Source: Cliona cf. orientalis (Eukaryota > Porifera > Demospongiae > Clionaida > Clionaidae). From it: a DNA stretch of 64,000 nucleotides. Both the position numbers and the translations under genes were made by a program. Location of the stretch: NCBI GenBank assembly GCA_963930775.1, contig OZ005701.1:6765669-6829668 (forward strand). The letters are read 5' to 3'. Numbering within the stretch: position 1 is the first letter of the stretch; each line of letters opens with the position of its first letter. Shown one piece after another: positions 1 through 11,300 of the stretch. The notes below the pieces were generated by a model. The model did not search any database and was not told the origin of the DNA. It saw only the letters and a program-made list of their open reading frames with translations.

Positions 1-605
1 CACCTGAACAGGGTACTGGTATAATACTATTGACTACATACCCTGCACCTAAACAGGGTTCTGGTCAGTGATCTAAGAGTTGGGGGGGGGGGGGGGGGGG
101 GGGGGGGGAGACGCCTGGCTATGCCACTATATAAACTGTGACATACTTCAACTGAATTATGCACTTGAGAGTCACTGCCTGTTTACACTGTCACTGCATT
201 GACAACTGAGAGAGTTGCGACGGACGGACAAAAATCGCCAAACGATTGCAGTAACCCTCCGCCTACGCTTTGCGGCGAGGGTTAATAATGCTCTTTAGAA
301 GCAAACTGTACTACCATGTCAAATCCAGTCCACAGTGATGTGAAGTGGCAGAGTGAAATTGGGCCTAATCAAAAGCATTTTGGCTGGGTGATAGTTCCCT
401 GTCCACGGGTATTGCCCACATGCCATCACCTAAATGAAAATATGATGATGTAATCGTGTTTTTTACAGTCATGTGTGTTTGAGTTTGTGATCTTGATGGC
501 TCATTCAGTTCTTCACTCATGTATCTCACCACAATTCTCGCTGGGATTAGCTCAAGTCATGTACCATTAATTTTGTGGTTTATACCACATCTGGTAATAA
601 TGAAT
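1..605. other. Intergenic DNA with short repeats
   Basis: No gene is recognised. Visible items are an imperfect direct repeat (about 1-20 and 47-67), a 27-G homopolymer at 82-108, and at about 216-290 a copy of a dispersed repeat ending in an imperfect palindrome of the form TAACCCTC..GAGGGTTAAT, whose relative lies at about 32,940-33,030. From about 300 onward the sequence is paralogous to 23,950-24,250. Confidence 0.6.
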
Positions 606-1170
606 ACGCAGTGGCTATTGATCCGGCAGCCGGATGACCTTTGCCAACGCTATAGATCCGCCAGAAATACTTAGAAATTTTTCAGAAAAAAGGAACTAGA
701 AAAAAACGAAAGTAAACAAGACAACCTGGATTCCAACCCCGTACCATTGGCTCCAGAACCCAGACACACCGCCACTGCACCACCACTGCCGCCGCTGCTG
801 GAACCCATTTTTTCACAATTATATACACCAAACAACAATGATACTAGTATAGTACATGTATATTACTAACCCTGCTAACCATACTGTAGCCAAAACCCAA
901 CCCTAGCCTGCCGAACTAACCCTGCTAACCATACCGTAGCTGAAACCCAACCCTAGCCTGCCGAACTAACCCTGCTAACCATACCGTAGCTGAAACCCAA
1001 CCCTACCTACCTACCCTGCCGAACTAACCCTGCTAACCATACTATAGCCGAAACCCAGCTAGCCCTACCTACCATGGAATATATATATAGCCAGCAGTTC
1101 GGGGGCTGGGACTATCGGACCTATAGCATTGGAAAAGGTCGTCCGGCTGCCGGATCAATAGCCACTGCGT
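606..1170. mobile_element. TIR element with 7-bp target duplication
   Basis: The terminal inverted repeats begin ACGCAGTGGCTATTGATCC and run about 35 bp. The flanks carry AATGAAT at 599-605 and 1171-1177. The paralogous site near 24,240 has a single copy of that sequence and no insertion, so the element arrived after the duplication. No transposase reading frame is present, so it is non-autonomous. The CAGTGG-type ends and 7-bp duplication suggest an hAT-like origin, but the superfamily is uncertain. Confidence 0.8.
866..1064. repeat. 50-bp minisatellite inside the 606-1170 element
   Basis: Four units start at about 866, 916, 966 and 1024, each opening with CTAACCCTGCTAACCATAC. The spacing is 50, 50 and 58 bp, the last unit being lengthened by CCTA-type repeats. 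It superficially resembles telomeric repeat but the period is wrong. Confidence 0.85.
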
Positions 1171-1216
1171 AATGAATAATGAACAAAATTATCCGCGCAT
1201 GCTATTGAATCTATAG

Positions 1217-2714
1217 CAGGGGCGGCTGAGGGTAGGTCAGTTTGGGGGGGGGGGGGGGGTGCAGTCAGGCATAGTAATGGGCAATATAGCGTAAGCCGCC
1301 ATTTATCGGCATGCAAATTTTCCCGATTTGTAACTCCCGCCAGGAATGACATATGAACTTGGTTCTTGCACTGAAAGGAAGCTCTTGACGTAGGCTTTCA
1401 TTAACTAGAATCCAGTGAGGTAGGCCCTATTAATCAATGAGCTATAAGCGCTAATGTGCAGACATGAAAATACCATTTATTGGCAACCGGTACGTATTAT
1501 CGGCACACCTATTCTTTTCCATAATGGCGAATGCGCCATTTATTGGCACCTTGGCCTTCTCGAGCCTTTTACTGCTGCCTTACTTGCCAGAAAATTATAG
1601 AAAAAATACCCCCAGATACTTCAGGATGTCCTCTCACTATATCTCTCTTCTCATATTGATCGCTTGCATCGTCTTTGAACGGCAGCCGTGAATGTGTTGA
1701 TACTACACGTAAAATCGATACTAGAGCCGTTTCACCCGTATAATAAATTCGTGAAGGACTTGGATGTGTTCTAGGCATCAGCCTCCACCTTAAGAGCAAC
1801 TATGACGGAATAATAATCTTTCTAGCTCTTGCTAGGCCACGGTAAAGACGCCATGAGCTGTTTCTCCCTGTAGACGCCAGATACTTCATCCGATTTTGAT
1901 CAAACTTGGTATAGAGCTTCTTCGCCACGCCTTCTTGCCAGTAATATCATCCTTTTCTTCCTGTTTACTTTCCTTGGTGTGCAATGGCCATTGAAAGTTT
2001 CAGGTCCGTAAACGCATCAGCGATGTCCATATAATCCCGTAAAATACGTCGTAAACTAGATGCCGATGATTGGCACGGGTGGTGCCGATATTACGTGCAT
2101 GCCGATATATGGCGGCTTACGCTACCGTCCATACCGTGATACCGAGGTATTGACTATTAACTGTTAAACCATACAAATACCGTGACACCGTATTTGCCAT
2201 CATAATTTTCTTCCATCCGTAATAAATGAGAGTATAATCTACAAATCGCCCTATAAATTTGTATAATCAGATTCAAAAAGTACCGATGTTGTAGCCATTA
2301 ATGCTTGATTATCAAATTTTAGCGTATACATTACCATATATATTCCACATACTGTGGATACCGTGATACCGCAATATTTTCTGTACAACATACCATCAGC
2401 TACTATTTCCAATACCGCCCAATGCTAGTCAGGCACCCACAAATTTTATAACAAATGTCATATATTTAGTACAGTTTGGTATACAGAGCTTGTAGCTAGC
2501 TAGTTAAGGTCCACCTTCATGGCTATTACATTAGAATTTTAATTCAGCGAACTTGAATTGATGATAGTAGGTTAGTTGCCAGAAATACATACATCATAAT
2601 AATAATGTAGGTCTAACGGTTACTATAGCCATCCACTTTGGGTGAGGGGGGGGTAGCAAGGCCCACTGATCTTAACTTTGGGAGGGCGACTGCCCCCCTG
2701 TTCCGCCTCCCCTG
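1217..2714. mobile_element. 1.5-kb non-autonomous TIR element, 5-bp target duplication
   Basis: The element opens CAGGGGCGGC and closes with the matching imperfect inverse ending CCGCCTCCCCTG. TATAG is duplicated at 1212-1216 and 2715-2719. The paralogue at about 24,285 is the empty site. Small reading frames inside (1464-1691, 1569-1799) show no recognisable protein. It contains another element (1288-2123) and a G run at 1244-1259. Confidence 0.7.
1288..2123. mobile_element. TIR element nested in the 1217-2714 element
   Basis: A 28-bp near-perfect terminal inverted repeat starting AGCGTAAGCCGCCAT is found at 1288-1315 and in inverse at 2096-2123. Interior motifs about 'cattTATTGGCA' repeat several times. 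No coding capacity is recognised. Confidence 0.65.
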
Positions 2715-3020
2715 TATAGCCAGGACGGGGAAATAACTATGCAATTTGCTGGGCTCAGTAAAGCCCTACTAATAATATGAAGCTGACACTCCATTCGTTA
2801 ACAAGGTCATGACCTCTGTAATTACTATTGACACAAGTCCTTAAAGGTCCACAGGATTAAAAATTAATGCCCTAAAACCTCTCAAAAACAACAAAATTTT
2901 GCATTCCCTCATTAACTTGTGTCAAACCCTTAGTGATGGCAGTCCGACTAAGTTCTTGAAAATTATGAAGCCTTCGACCACGGACTTCTATACACTCAAA
3001 TTTCTAGGTAGGAGGCCCAG

Positions 3021-3134
3021 TAGTCTAGCGAGCTAAACCCTCTCTCGCTCGCCGCTTAGTGGGTGTGGTTGCTCGCGCTTTCAAAACCACACCCACTAAG
3101 CGGCGAGCGAGAGAGGGTTTAGCTCGCTAGACTA
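3021..3134. mobile_element. Perfect palindromic hairpin element (TAGTCT family), 9-bp target duplication
   Basis: Two perfectly complementary 50-nt arms (3021-3070 and 3085-3134) flank a 14-nt loop. GAGGCCCAG occurs at 3012-3020 and again at 3135-3143. In the paralogous copy near 24,680 the hairpin is absent. It shares TAG[TC]CT termini and 9-bp target duplications with elements at 23401-23517, 62366-62441 and others. The 9-bp duplication is typical of Mutator-like elements, but the assignment is inference. Confidence 0.9.
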
Positions 3135-4019
3135 GAGGCCCAGGGGCTTGTACCGGGTGCATGTATTTATATATGAGACCAGCTAAAGTATAGCTAGTCT
3201 TGATGCCATACTGCTCCCTGCTGAGCCTCCATGGTATTTAGCACAGTATCACTGCACAACTGGGAGTGGTCTCAAGGGGGCATCTATGCGGGAGGTCGAG
3301 TCTAGTCATATTATCTTAGAACCACTAATGCAGCTATCAATGTATTGCCCCACCTACCACCCCACTGGCAAAAGGTGGGGATTTGATCGTATTTGACCAA
3401 TAAACATGCCCCGGATCAGGGGGGTTTGATCAATATTTATGGATAGCAGGGGGAAATATACAGTCCGAATGGGGGGATTTGATCCAAGCATTCGCTCCAG
3501 GGGAGAGGCAATTGATTTCACATAGGTCAAATCCCCAACCCTGGTGGTACCTGGGCCAATACATTGATAGGTGCATAACTTTTGGATTTATGATTGTAAA
3601 ACAGTAGCACAGGCCAGTAATTTTTATATTATCCATCATCCGGCAGATTCTAGCCTGAGATCTGCGCCAGATCTCATACTCCGAGTCGAACTCAGTGTAT
3701 GCACAAGGCTGCCAGGCAGACCCGTCATCGTAAAAATACATAATATTATAGCGTAAAATTAATTTATAATAATTTAGCACCTTGCAATGTAGGCCTTTTC
3801 CTTTCTTTAGGAATAGAATCCGTGTAGGAACGTATCTAATACTGTCGATCCACCGCGATCACAAAAACTCGATCTCTTTCATTCTCTTCGCTCGCGATCG
3901 CCTGCATGTTTAATCAACCGCAGGCATGCAATAATAACGGCCCTAGTACGCATGCGCAGTTTCGCTAAAATTAACAGAAACAATTCTGAATCAGTATATT
4001 ATGTTTGTCGGATGAGTAC

Positions 4020-4062
4020 CTTGTGCTTGCATGTTGGACACTTCCATACTCCAGTTGGTAAC
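4020..4062 (-). pseudogene. Stranded copy of BAZ2 PHD-finger exon
   Basis: The 43-nt exon encodes LPTGVWKCPTCKHK with a flanking AG acceptor and GT donor, the same as BAZ2 exon 20 at 27697-27739. Surrounding intron sequence is also shared (about 3,970-4,110 versus 27,640-27,790). No other BAZ2 exon accompanies it, so it is a duplication remnant rather than a functional gene. It could only be expressed if captured by another transcript. Confidence 0.85.
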
Positions 4063-4110
4063 CTAAAATAAATAAATAATACTACTACCATGTAGTACTT
4101 TCATAATAGC

Positions 4111-5337
4111 AAAATAGCTAGCTCTGAGTCTCGCGATCGGTTGGAATTCTCAGCTCAGTTCCTCCAATATCTGAATAGCCAATGGTAGCTATTTCAGTTT
4201 TATTGAGGTAACAATTATTGCTAGATGTAGCTATAGCTAGCTGCAAGATTACATGCACAAACTCTTTATCTGACTTAACGCAAGCTTGTACATGTACAGG
4301 GCTCATAAATGTGCTTCTGACCGGAGAAGGCACATGATAGCATTCTAGTACTCAGTGGCAGTCGGATTGCCATCCTGAAGTATAGCTATTTCTTATTGAT
4401 ATTTGAGGCGAGTCCAATGGTCCACCCCATGCACTTATCATAGTGTCCCAGGCAAGCGCCCACTCCTGGGTACAAAATCCCCCATGTGGCCATAGCTACA
4501 TTTCTCGTCATCTATTATTATAACGGTTACATCCATTACAATGGAAGTTTTATTCAAGGCAGTAAAGCAGTTGAGTGAAGAATTTTAGAAACTGCGCTAG
4601 GAAATCCAACATGGAGAGTTACAGTGGAAAGTTCAGAGGCTGCATGAGTCCAACATGGAGAGTTACAGCAGTCTAGAGCTGAGAATGTTCAATATTCTTT
4701 TCATGTCGACTCAATTTAAATGTGGTATCAGTATTATAATAATTATCATACATCATTACTATCATTAATTTATGCAGTATCTGAGTTCAGTTTTAAATGA
4801 TAAAGATCCATTGACAGAATTTTCGTTGTTGCTGCAGCTGGCCGCATGGCAGTGCATGCGGCGCATGCACTGAACTAGAGTCCCAAACAACTAGCAGAAG
4901 CTTGTAGGTGCCTGTCAGTAGCCAATCACATCGCAATATTTATTGTAATATACAGCTATATGATCTAAAGGAACTTACATAATAGTTAGACACTATGTTA
5001 TATAATTATAATCCCGAGTGAAGCGAGGGTTCAATGAGAGCTTAAATTCTATATAATAAAAACCGACTAAACAATGTCTAGTAACAAGTTTTGATCATAA
5101 TAATAATATAGCTTTGTATTGCTAGTGCCAGAGGGCAAAAGTTGTAGGTGACTATGAAAATCTTGTAGGTAACTATGACACCAGTGTTAAATATAATCGC
5201 TTTTTCGGCTTGCATGCATGCATGCATGCATGGGAGTCCATCTATGATTATTTAATTCTCAGTATTGGAGTTGATCCCTTGCCAATGATATTATTTGCAT
5301 AATAATTATTATTGGGTGCTTGCTTGAACATACAAAT
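4111..5337. other. Intergenic DNA 3' of the first Kelch-ROCO gene
   Basis: No complete gene is seen. At 4541-4740 a plus-strand frame reads like a helical, coiled-coil-type protein (MEVLFKAVKQLSEEF.. then WKVQRLHESNMES) but has two in-frame TAG codons and no recognisable homologue, so at most it is a relic. An imperfect fragment of the TAGTGTCC element is visible near 4,440-4,475. From about 5,160 to 5,337 the sequence matches 13,985-14,143, marking the 3' edge of the Kelch-ROCO tandem duplication. Confidence 0.5.
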
Positions 5338-8300
5338 TTATTTGTTATCCAATTCAGCAGTTAGGGTTTGTAGTCCTAACAAAGGTGATTTTAGAGCAGA
5401 AATTAAATCCTCCCAAGCTGGTTCACGACTAATTCTTAGCCACTCGGAGATCATTTCCTGGAAGCAGTCGTTAATAGACTGAGGGTGGTCCCTACTTATA
5501 GCTTCCAGTGTGTCTGGTGGAATCCCAAGCTCGATTCCCAGGCTTCGCCACTCGTTTCTTCCTTCCCAAGTGGCACGCAGGATATAAACGAGATGGTTAA
5601 TGTTGAGGGTACCTGCAATGTTATAGTTTTTTCATTCATAATGAAGTGGCTTTGCTATAAGTCGGTATCATACATGGTAGCTATACCAGCTACCTAAGCA
5701 CGGACCTGAATCCTTTAAAATGTGTAGATTGTCCAATGATGTAGTTACTGTACTATCACATGGTATCTGTTGAGTTTGGAATGAATAATAATGATTACTA
5801 TTGTGACACAAGGAAGAGAGAGTGCAAGAGATCGAGAGGCTCGAGGGGGAGAGGGTACCTTTCCTGTTTCTGTTTTGAGTTTGATAGCCAGAGCCTGCAG
5901 CCCCACTATAGGTGATCTCAGTGCCGAAATCATATCCTCCCACATTGGTCTACAGCCACTCTTTAACCACTCGGAGAGCATTTCAACAAAGCAGTCGTCA
6001 ACAGATTGTGGATATCTTTTGCTTATCGCTTTCAGAGTGTCTGGTGAAAGTTTGAGCTCAAGCCCCAAGTTTCTCCATTCTATTCTACCTTCCCAAATAG
6101 CTTGCCGGACTTGATCGAGATGATTAATACTGAGGACATCTGAAAGATCGTTAGCATAATAATATATTATATCAGGCAGTTACTGGGCAGTGTATTATTG
6201 TGTACAGACCTGAAGTATTTGAAGGACATGACTGACCTACTATTATCCCAGTAGTGCCATCATCATGGGATTCCTGTAATGATAAAGTTAAGAAATACAA
6301 TTACACAATAATTTGCTATAATTTTATATATAGTGAAAGGAGGAGGAGTACATCACTCAATAACTTTCTAATTGCTGAGGGTTGTGGGTAATCATAGGGT
6401 ATAGGTCAATGTTAAAAGAGCAGTGAAATAGCTATAAAAGAGGTTCAATTCCTGTTCTTACCTCTTTCCCATCAAACCAAACAAGTTGATTGTGATCTGA
6501 TAAATCAATTTCACTCTCATCTTTAAGACACTGTGCATAAGGAGGTTGATCTTTCTCCTCAACAATCTTCATCAAATGACCACTGTGTCCCTTCTTGGAG
6601 CATGGAAAAGCCATGAAAAATGGCGGCTTTTCTGGTTCAGAAGCGAAAATGCTTAGTTTGTACTTCATCTCCATGATTACGTTGTTCAACATGTGTACAA
6701 TTTGCTCTCTAACAATTGGACACATTTCTGTGATTGTCATAGCTTTTCTGCGTGTGATTCTACATTGCCCGAGTTGGATTTCAAGATGTTGCGGTTGTGA
6801 AACTAGTACGACATCAAAGCGTCCATCAACAAGGAAGACCACCCGATTTTTTCTTATCGGAAGATCTTTGCGTAATTTCCATGGAAGCGCGAGTGTGTCT
6901 TGGCTACTTATGAAGCGGGCTACTACGAAACAGAATACACCGTACGGCACAAAGCCACAGTCAAAGTGTATCATGATCGAGTAAAAGTGCTGGTATGAAC
7001 TATCTGATGTAAGGTCATTCTCTGAAGCATTTTTTAGCACAGCTGGTATGATAAACTTAGTAGATTCGCCTGACTGTTCAGGTTGTACTTCTGCCAAGAT
7101 ACCAAGATACTTAAGTAGATCAATCAGCTGTTTTGGAGTTAGGTGGGATTTTCTTTTCTTTTGGGTTGTAGTGTCAATATGTTTCAGGGTAAAGAATCCT
7201 TTGGATTCAAACTCATTTCGGACTGACCGTGGAATTGCTCGATTTGTAACGCCAAACGTATCGATAACAAGCTCACTAATGCTATCAAAGATGACTTGAG
7301 GATCGCATATCACCACATCTTTCACTGATTCAACTTCAGGATAATGCATTAGACTACCAATATTGTGGTGAAAGAATTGTATAGCATCCTCAACCGGAGT
7401 GGGCATTTCAAGACGACTGGCTAATGCTCGACAAAGACTAAGACTCACTACTGGTTTGCCCACAAGAATCAGGAGGATCCGAAACATAAGCCAGGATGGG
7501 GGAACTTCGGTTTGCAAGAAAGAACTTCGTATGATATCCTCGATCGTCTTACGAATGCTGTCAATGTCGTCATTGCCATCCATGTTGTCAATCGTGAAGA
7601 ATTTGCGTTTTCTATCTGCTTCCAACAGCAGATCCTCCTGCATGCTTGAAAGTGTTTTCCATAGGGTAGCTTCCACCTCTTTACAGCGACTCTCCAGTGT
7701 ATGTGGACATTTGAATTGGTCCTTGAAGGTACCAAACAAGAGTGCTCTACTCTTGACCTCACTGCACGATTCTACCGATCGTGTGGATTCAAAGCAAGAA
7801 ATACTCGAAACTAGCTGACACAGGACATCTTCGATGCAGTATGAAGATTCCGGAACTACCTCTTCGACACTGTTAGCAGCTAAAAATCGCACTGGGTAAA
7901 GCTTACAAATCTCTTGATCCATTCTGAAGAAAAGGAAATAAAGAGCCGATCCAGTGGTAAATGCAGGGAGCATCTCCACAAATCCAGGCTGTCCCCCCAC
8001 GTCCATCATATTTATCATGATGAGTTTCTCCAGCAGCATCTGAAATTCTCTTGGACTATCTGACTCGAGGATAGAAGACAATTCTTCTATTGCAGCTTTT
8101 ACTGCTTTCAATTCTGAGGCAGTAAGTGCACTATGATTGGAATCTAGATCTGATGTAAGTACAGCATCTTGGGCTATACTCAATGTGGAAACTGCTGTGG
8201 AGATTTGCTCTGCTGGTGTGGCTGGTGGAATTGGCTGAGGTGTGGCAGTTAATGGTGCTTGTGGTGGCAAGTCTGCAGCTGGAAAAGGAGTAGCTTCTTC

Positions 8301-11300
8301 ATCATCTGGTATTCTCAATCTGGTCCGATCTTCATCTGAGATAGTTGTAGTAGTTTTCGATATTATATGGAAGAAAAGGTGAGCAAGATAGGTGTGGTCA
8401 AATTCTCCATCTTTAAGTACAAGTTTCTTATCTCCTGTCTTCTTGAGTGATTCCCATATTGAGGGTGTTTCTTCAGACCCAACGATGGCAGCTGGAACAC
8501 TTTTGAACGGCTTGATGATGACATCTCTGCATTCAGCTACACCGGTGCTCCTTGAAATTCCCCCTAGCTGCTGAAGGTTGATGATTTCTCCAATCAAACG
8601 ACGAAATGTGGACGATTTTCCCGATCGTGGTAGACCAAAAGCTATAAATTTGAGGTAGGTCATTTTCAGCCGCATTTCACTGCTTAGAGCCAGCTCATAT
8701 GCTTCTTGTGCTTTTAGCTTTTTTAGCACTGTATATGCATCAAAAATGTTTGTAGCTAAATCAGCATGCATAAAAATAAAAGACGGTATAGTAGAAATCA
8801 AAAAGTTTACATAGCATAAGGCCACTCCAAATAGATTTCCTGTTTCCCGTCCACCGCCCGCATCCTTTTCTGGCATGTCACAAAATTTTCCATTATTAGT
8901 ACTTTTGTATGTATGCAATATCCGCATTTACTTTTGTACACGTAGTGTTCTTGCCTCAAGTGAGTGATAATTAATTAGTTTAAGTGTTTCCTGTAGGCCT
9001 TGCTACTATAATATAAATAATGGGATTTACCGCCCGCCCGCATATTACATTAGTTGTTTCCAGGAAATTTATTTGGAGTGGCCTAATCATAGTATGCAAC
9101 CACCACGCAGGATAGCTATGGCCAAACCCTACGCAATAGGTACACCACAAGTACCCAAGTACCCACGCAACAAGCAGCTAATTAAATTGTACTTAATTTT
9201 GACTCCTACTGTAGCTCTGAACATATGTAGTCTCTGAAAATTTTAAGCAGGACAAGAATATACAGATAAAGTTTGCAATCACGCAATACCTTTGTCAAAT
9301 TTGCCTTTAAGGTCACGAGCAACTATTGGCAGTTTCGTTTTCCGAAGCAACTGCGTGATGATGTGAAGTGTAACAACACGCAGATGGTACACAGACTGCC
9401 ACACATCCATAATCTCCTTGCTTTTGTAAGCAGAGAACACTGTATGCAAGGCTTGATATTCCACAGGCGTTAGAAGACAGTGTTCAGCTACAAATAAATG
9501 ATAACGTGTAAAAGTACATTCAGGGTAGCTATAGAGTGCACACCTTCATGAGGTTTTGATGAATATTTCTTTATAGCTTCAACTTTCTCATTTGTTGTCT
9601 GGAATATTAAAATCACAGAAAGCATGCAATATCTTCACGTACAATAGCTACATTCCAGATGTATTAAATACCGTAAGAACTATACATACCATATTTTCCC
9701 AAGAAGTAAAGACTTCTTGTTCGATTTCCTTAATTTCAATCTATTGAAAGAAAATTACGATTATCACTTACATGCTCTAGAAGAGTATACCTAATTATTT
9801 CGTACTAGTATATCCTGATTTTATTGTCTATAGCTACATGTTGCAATTGTTAGCTTATCACTATTATAAAAATGTACCCTTTTCAGTTTTGTTGCCTGAT
9901 CAACTGCATCTTCTATCATACCTTGCACCACATTGAGAAAACCAACCTATATAAGAAAGCAGTAGGCTAAGCTGGTGATTATGGTTTACAGTAACAGAGA
10001 TTGGGTAAATCTGCAAGTACTTACAAGATGAAGTACACTAGCCATAATTTTCAGCGGTATAATGATAATATTATTATTATTATACTGTATATAATAGTGT
10101 CTTGGATAAGTGCCACGCGATTTTGGCCTGCATGCATGAGCACTTACTCAGGATATAAATTGTATAGAAGCTGCATGCTAAATCGATTCCATATGTCACT
10201 GAGTACTAGATTATGACTGTATGATAGTCAAGCTGTCATAATCTAGTAGTTTGGAATCCATTCATCCATTTAGTACAACTAAATTATTAGCTAGGTCAAA
10301 ACTCCCTATTATAGTACATCATGATGTACCTCAAGATTCAACGCTTTAACAGAACCAAGAACTGGTAATAATATCCACTGTTTCTCTGGCCTCAATTCTG
10401 GAAAATTAATAACAACATCGTATCAGATAATAATTACTGTTAGTATTAGCAGCATACCAAATTTTAGAACTATAGTTCCAGGCAGCAGAAGGTGCTCTGC
10501 TTCACTTCTGATAAATTCAAGGTCAAGACATCCTCCAAAGATTGTAACTTCAATGAGAGAGGGATTTCTTTGGATGGCTGTTGCTGAGTGACCAAAACGC
10601 TCTTCTACTGCTACACCACATTCTGGTATAGTGACCTGCAATGGTAGTAAGATGTGAACCATTTGTAATTGCATGCGCAAATCAGCAGATCTAGATCTAG
10701 ATAGCTATAGCTATATACATAGTGTCCTGGGTATAAGCGCCCATGGACGCTTAAATATAACTCACAATTTCGGCCTGCATGGGTGCTTAGTACCTGGGAT
10801 CAAAATTCCATACATTTGTATAGAAGCTGCTACAGTGGCCCCTTGAAATGCGGTACAAGGGCAATTACCCGGGAGTGGGCGCTTGCCCAGGACACTACAG
10901 TATATAAAAGCGCTATTAACATACACACAAAAAAATGATTAACCTGTTCCCATACACCCTAAGGGTAGCTATTGATGTATACCTTTCTCCACGTTTGAGA
11001 TGAGAAATCAAATATCCACGCATCTCCAATTGTTTCATCATATGGATCAATTCCACCTATTATCAGTAATTGTGGATTATCACTTCCGAAGCCTAGACAG
11101 CAAGCTGCATGTGCATCCCTCCCAGCGGGCCATGGCTGTCCTTTCTTTCTTTTCAGCTCACTCACAGTCTGAAATAATATATTATTTATTGATCTTTACA
11201 CTTAACAATAATTTTGTGTAGGTCAGTGATATAATAATATTATTATTATGGTGAACCTGACATACTGCTGTCAATGAGAAGCAATAGCACTGAGGACATA

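Larger units (their letters stand above)
300..4110. repeat. Segmental duplication block A (paralogue of 23,940-25,335 plus 27,640-27,790)
   Basis: Blocks of this region align by eye, in the same orientation, with 23,940-25,335 (for example about 300-600, 2,715-3,020 and 3,135-3,970). They are followed by a copy of the BAZ2 intron-exon-intron stretch found at 27,640-27,790. The copy here is longer because several elements (606-1170, 1217-2714, 3021-3134) are inserted in it and absent from the other. It lacks the equivalent of about 25,335-27,640. It therefore derives from a duplication that reached into the 3' part of the BAZ2 gene. Confidence 0.8.

Noticed and set aside
866..1064. Telomere-like CTAACCCT repeats
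   Set aside because: The period is 50 bp within a transposon-like element, not a hexamer array at a chromosome end.
8756..8927. N-terminal extension of the GTPase frame starting MRILHTYK
   Set aside because: It is translated from a MITE in the intron. The AG acceptor before 8755 joins in phase to the helical exon 9487-9290, and copy 2 lacks the MITE.
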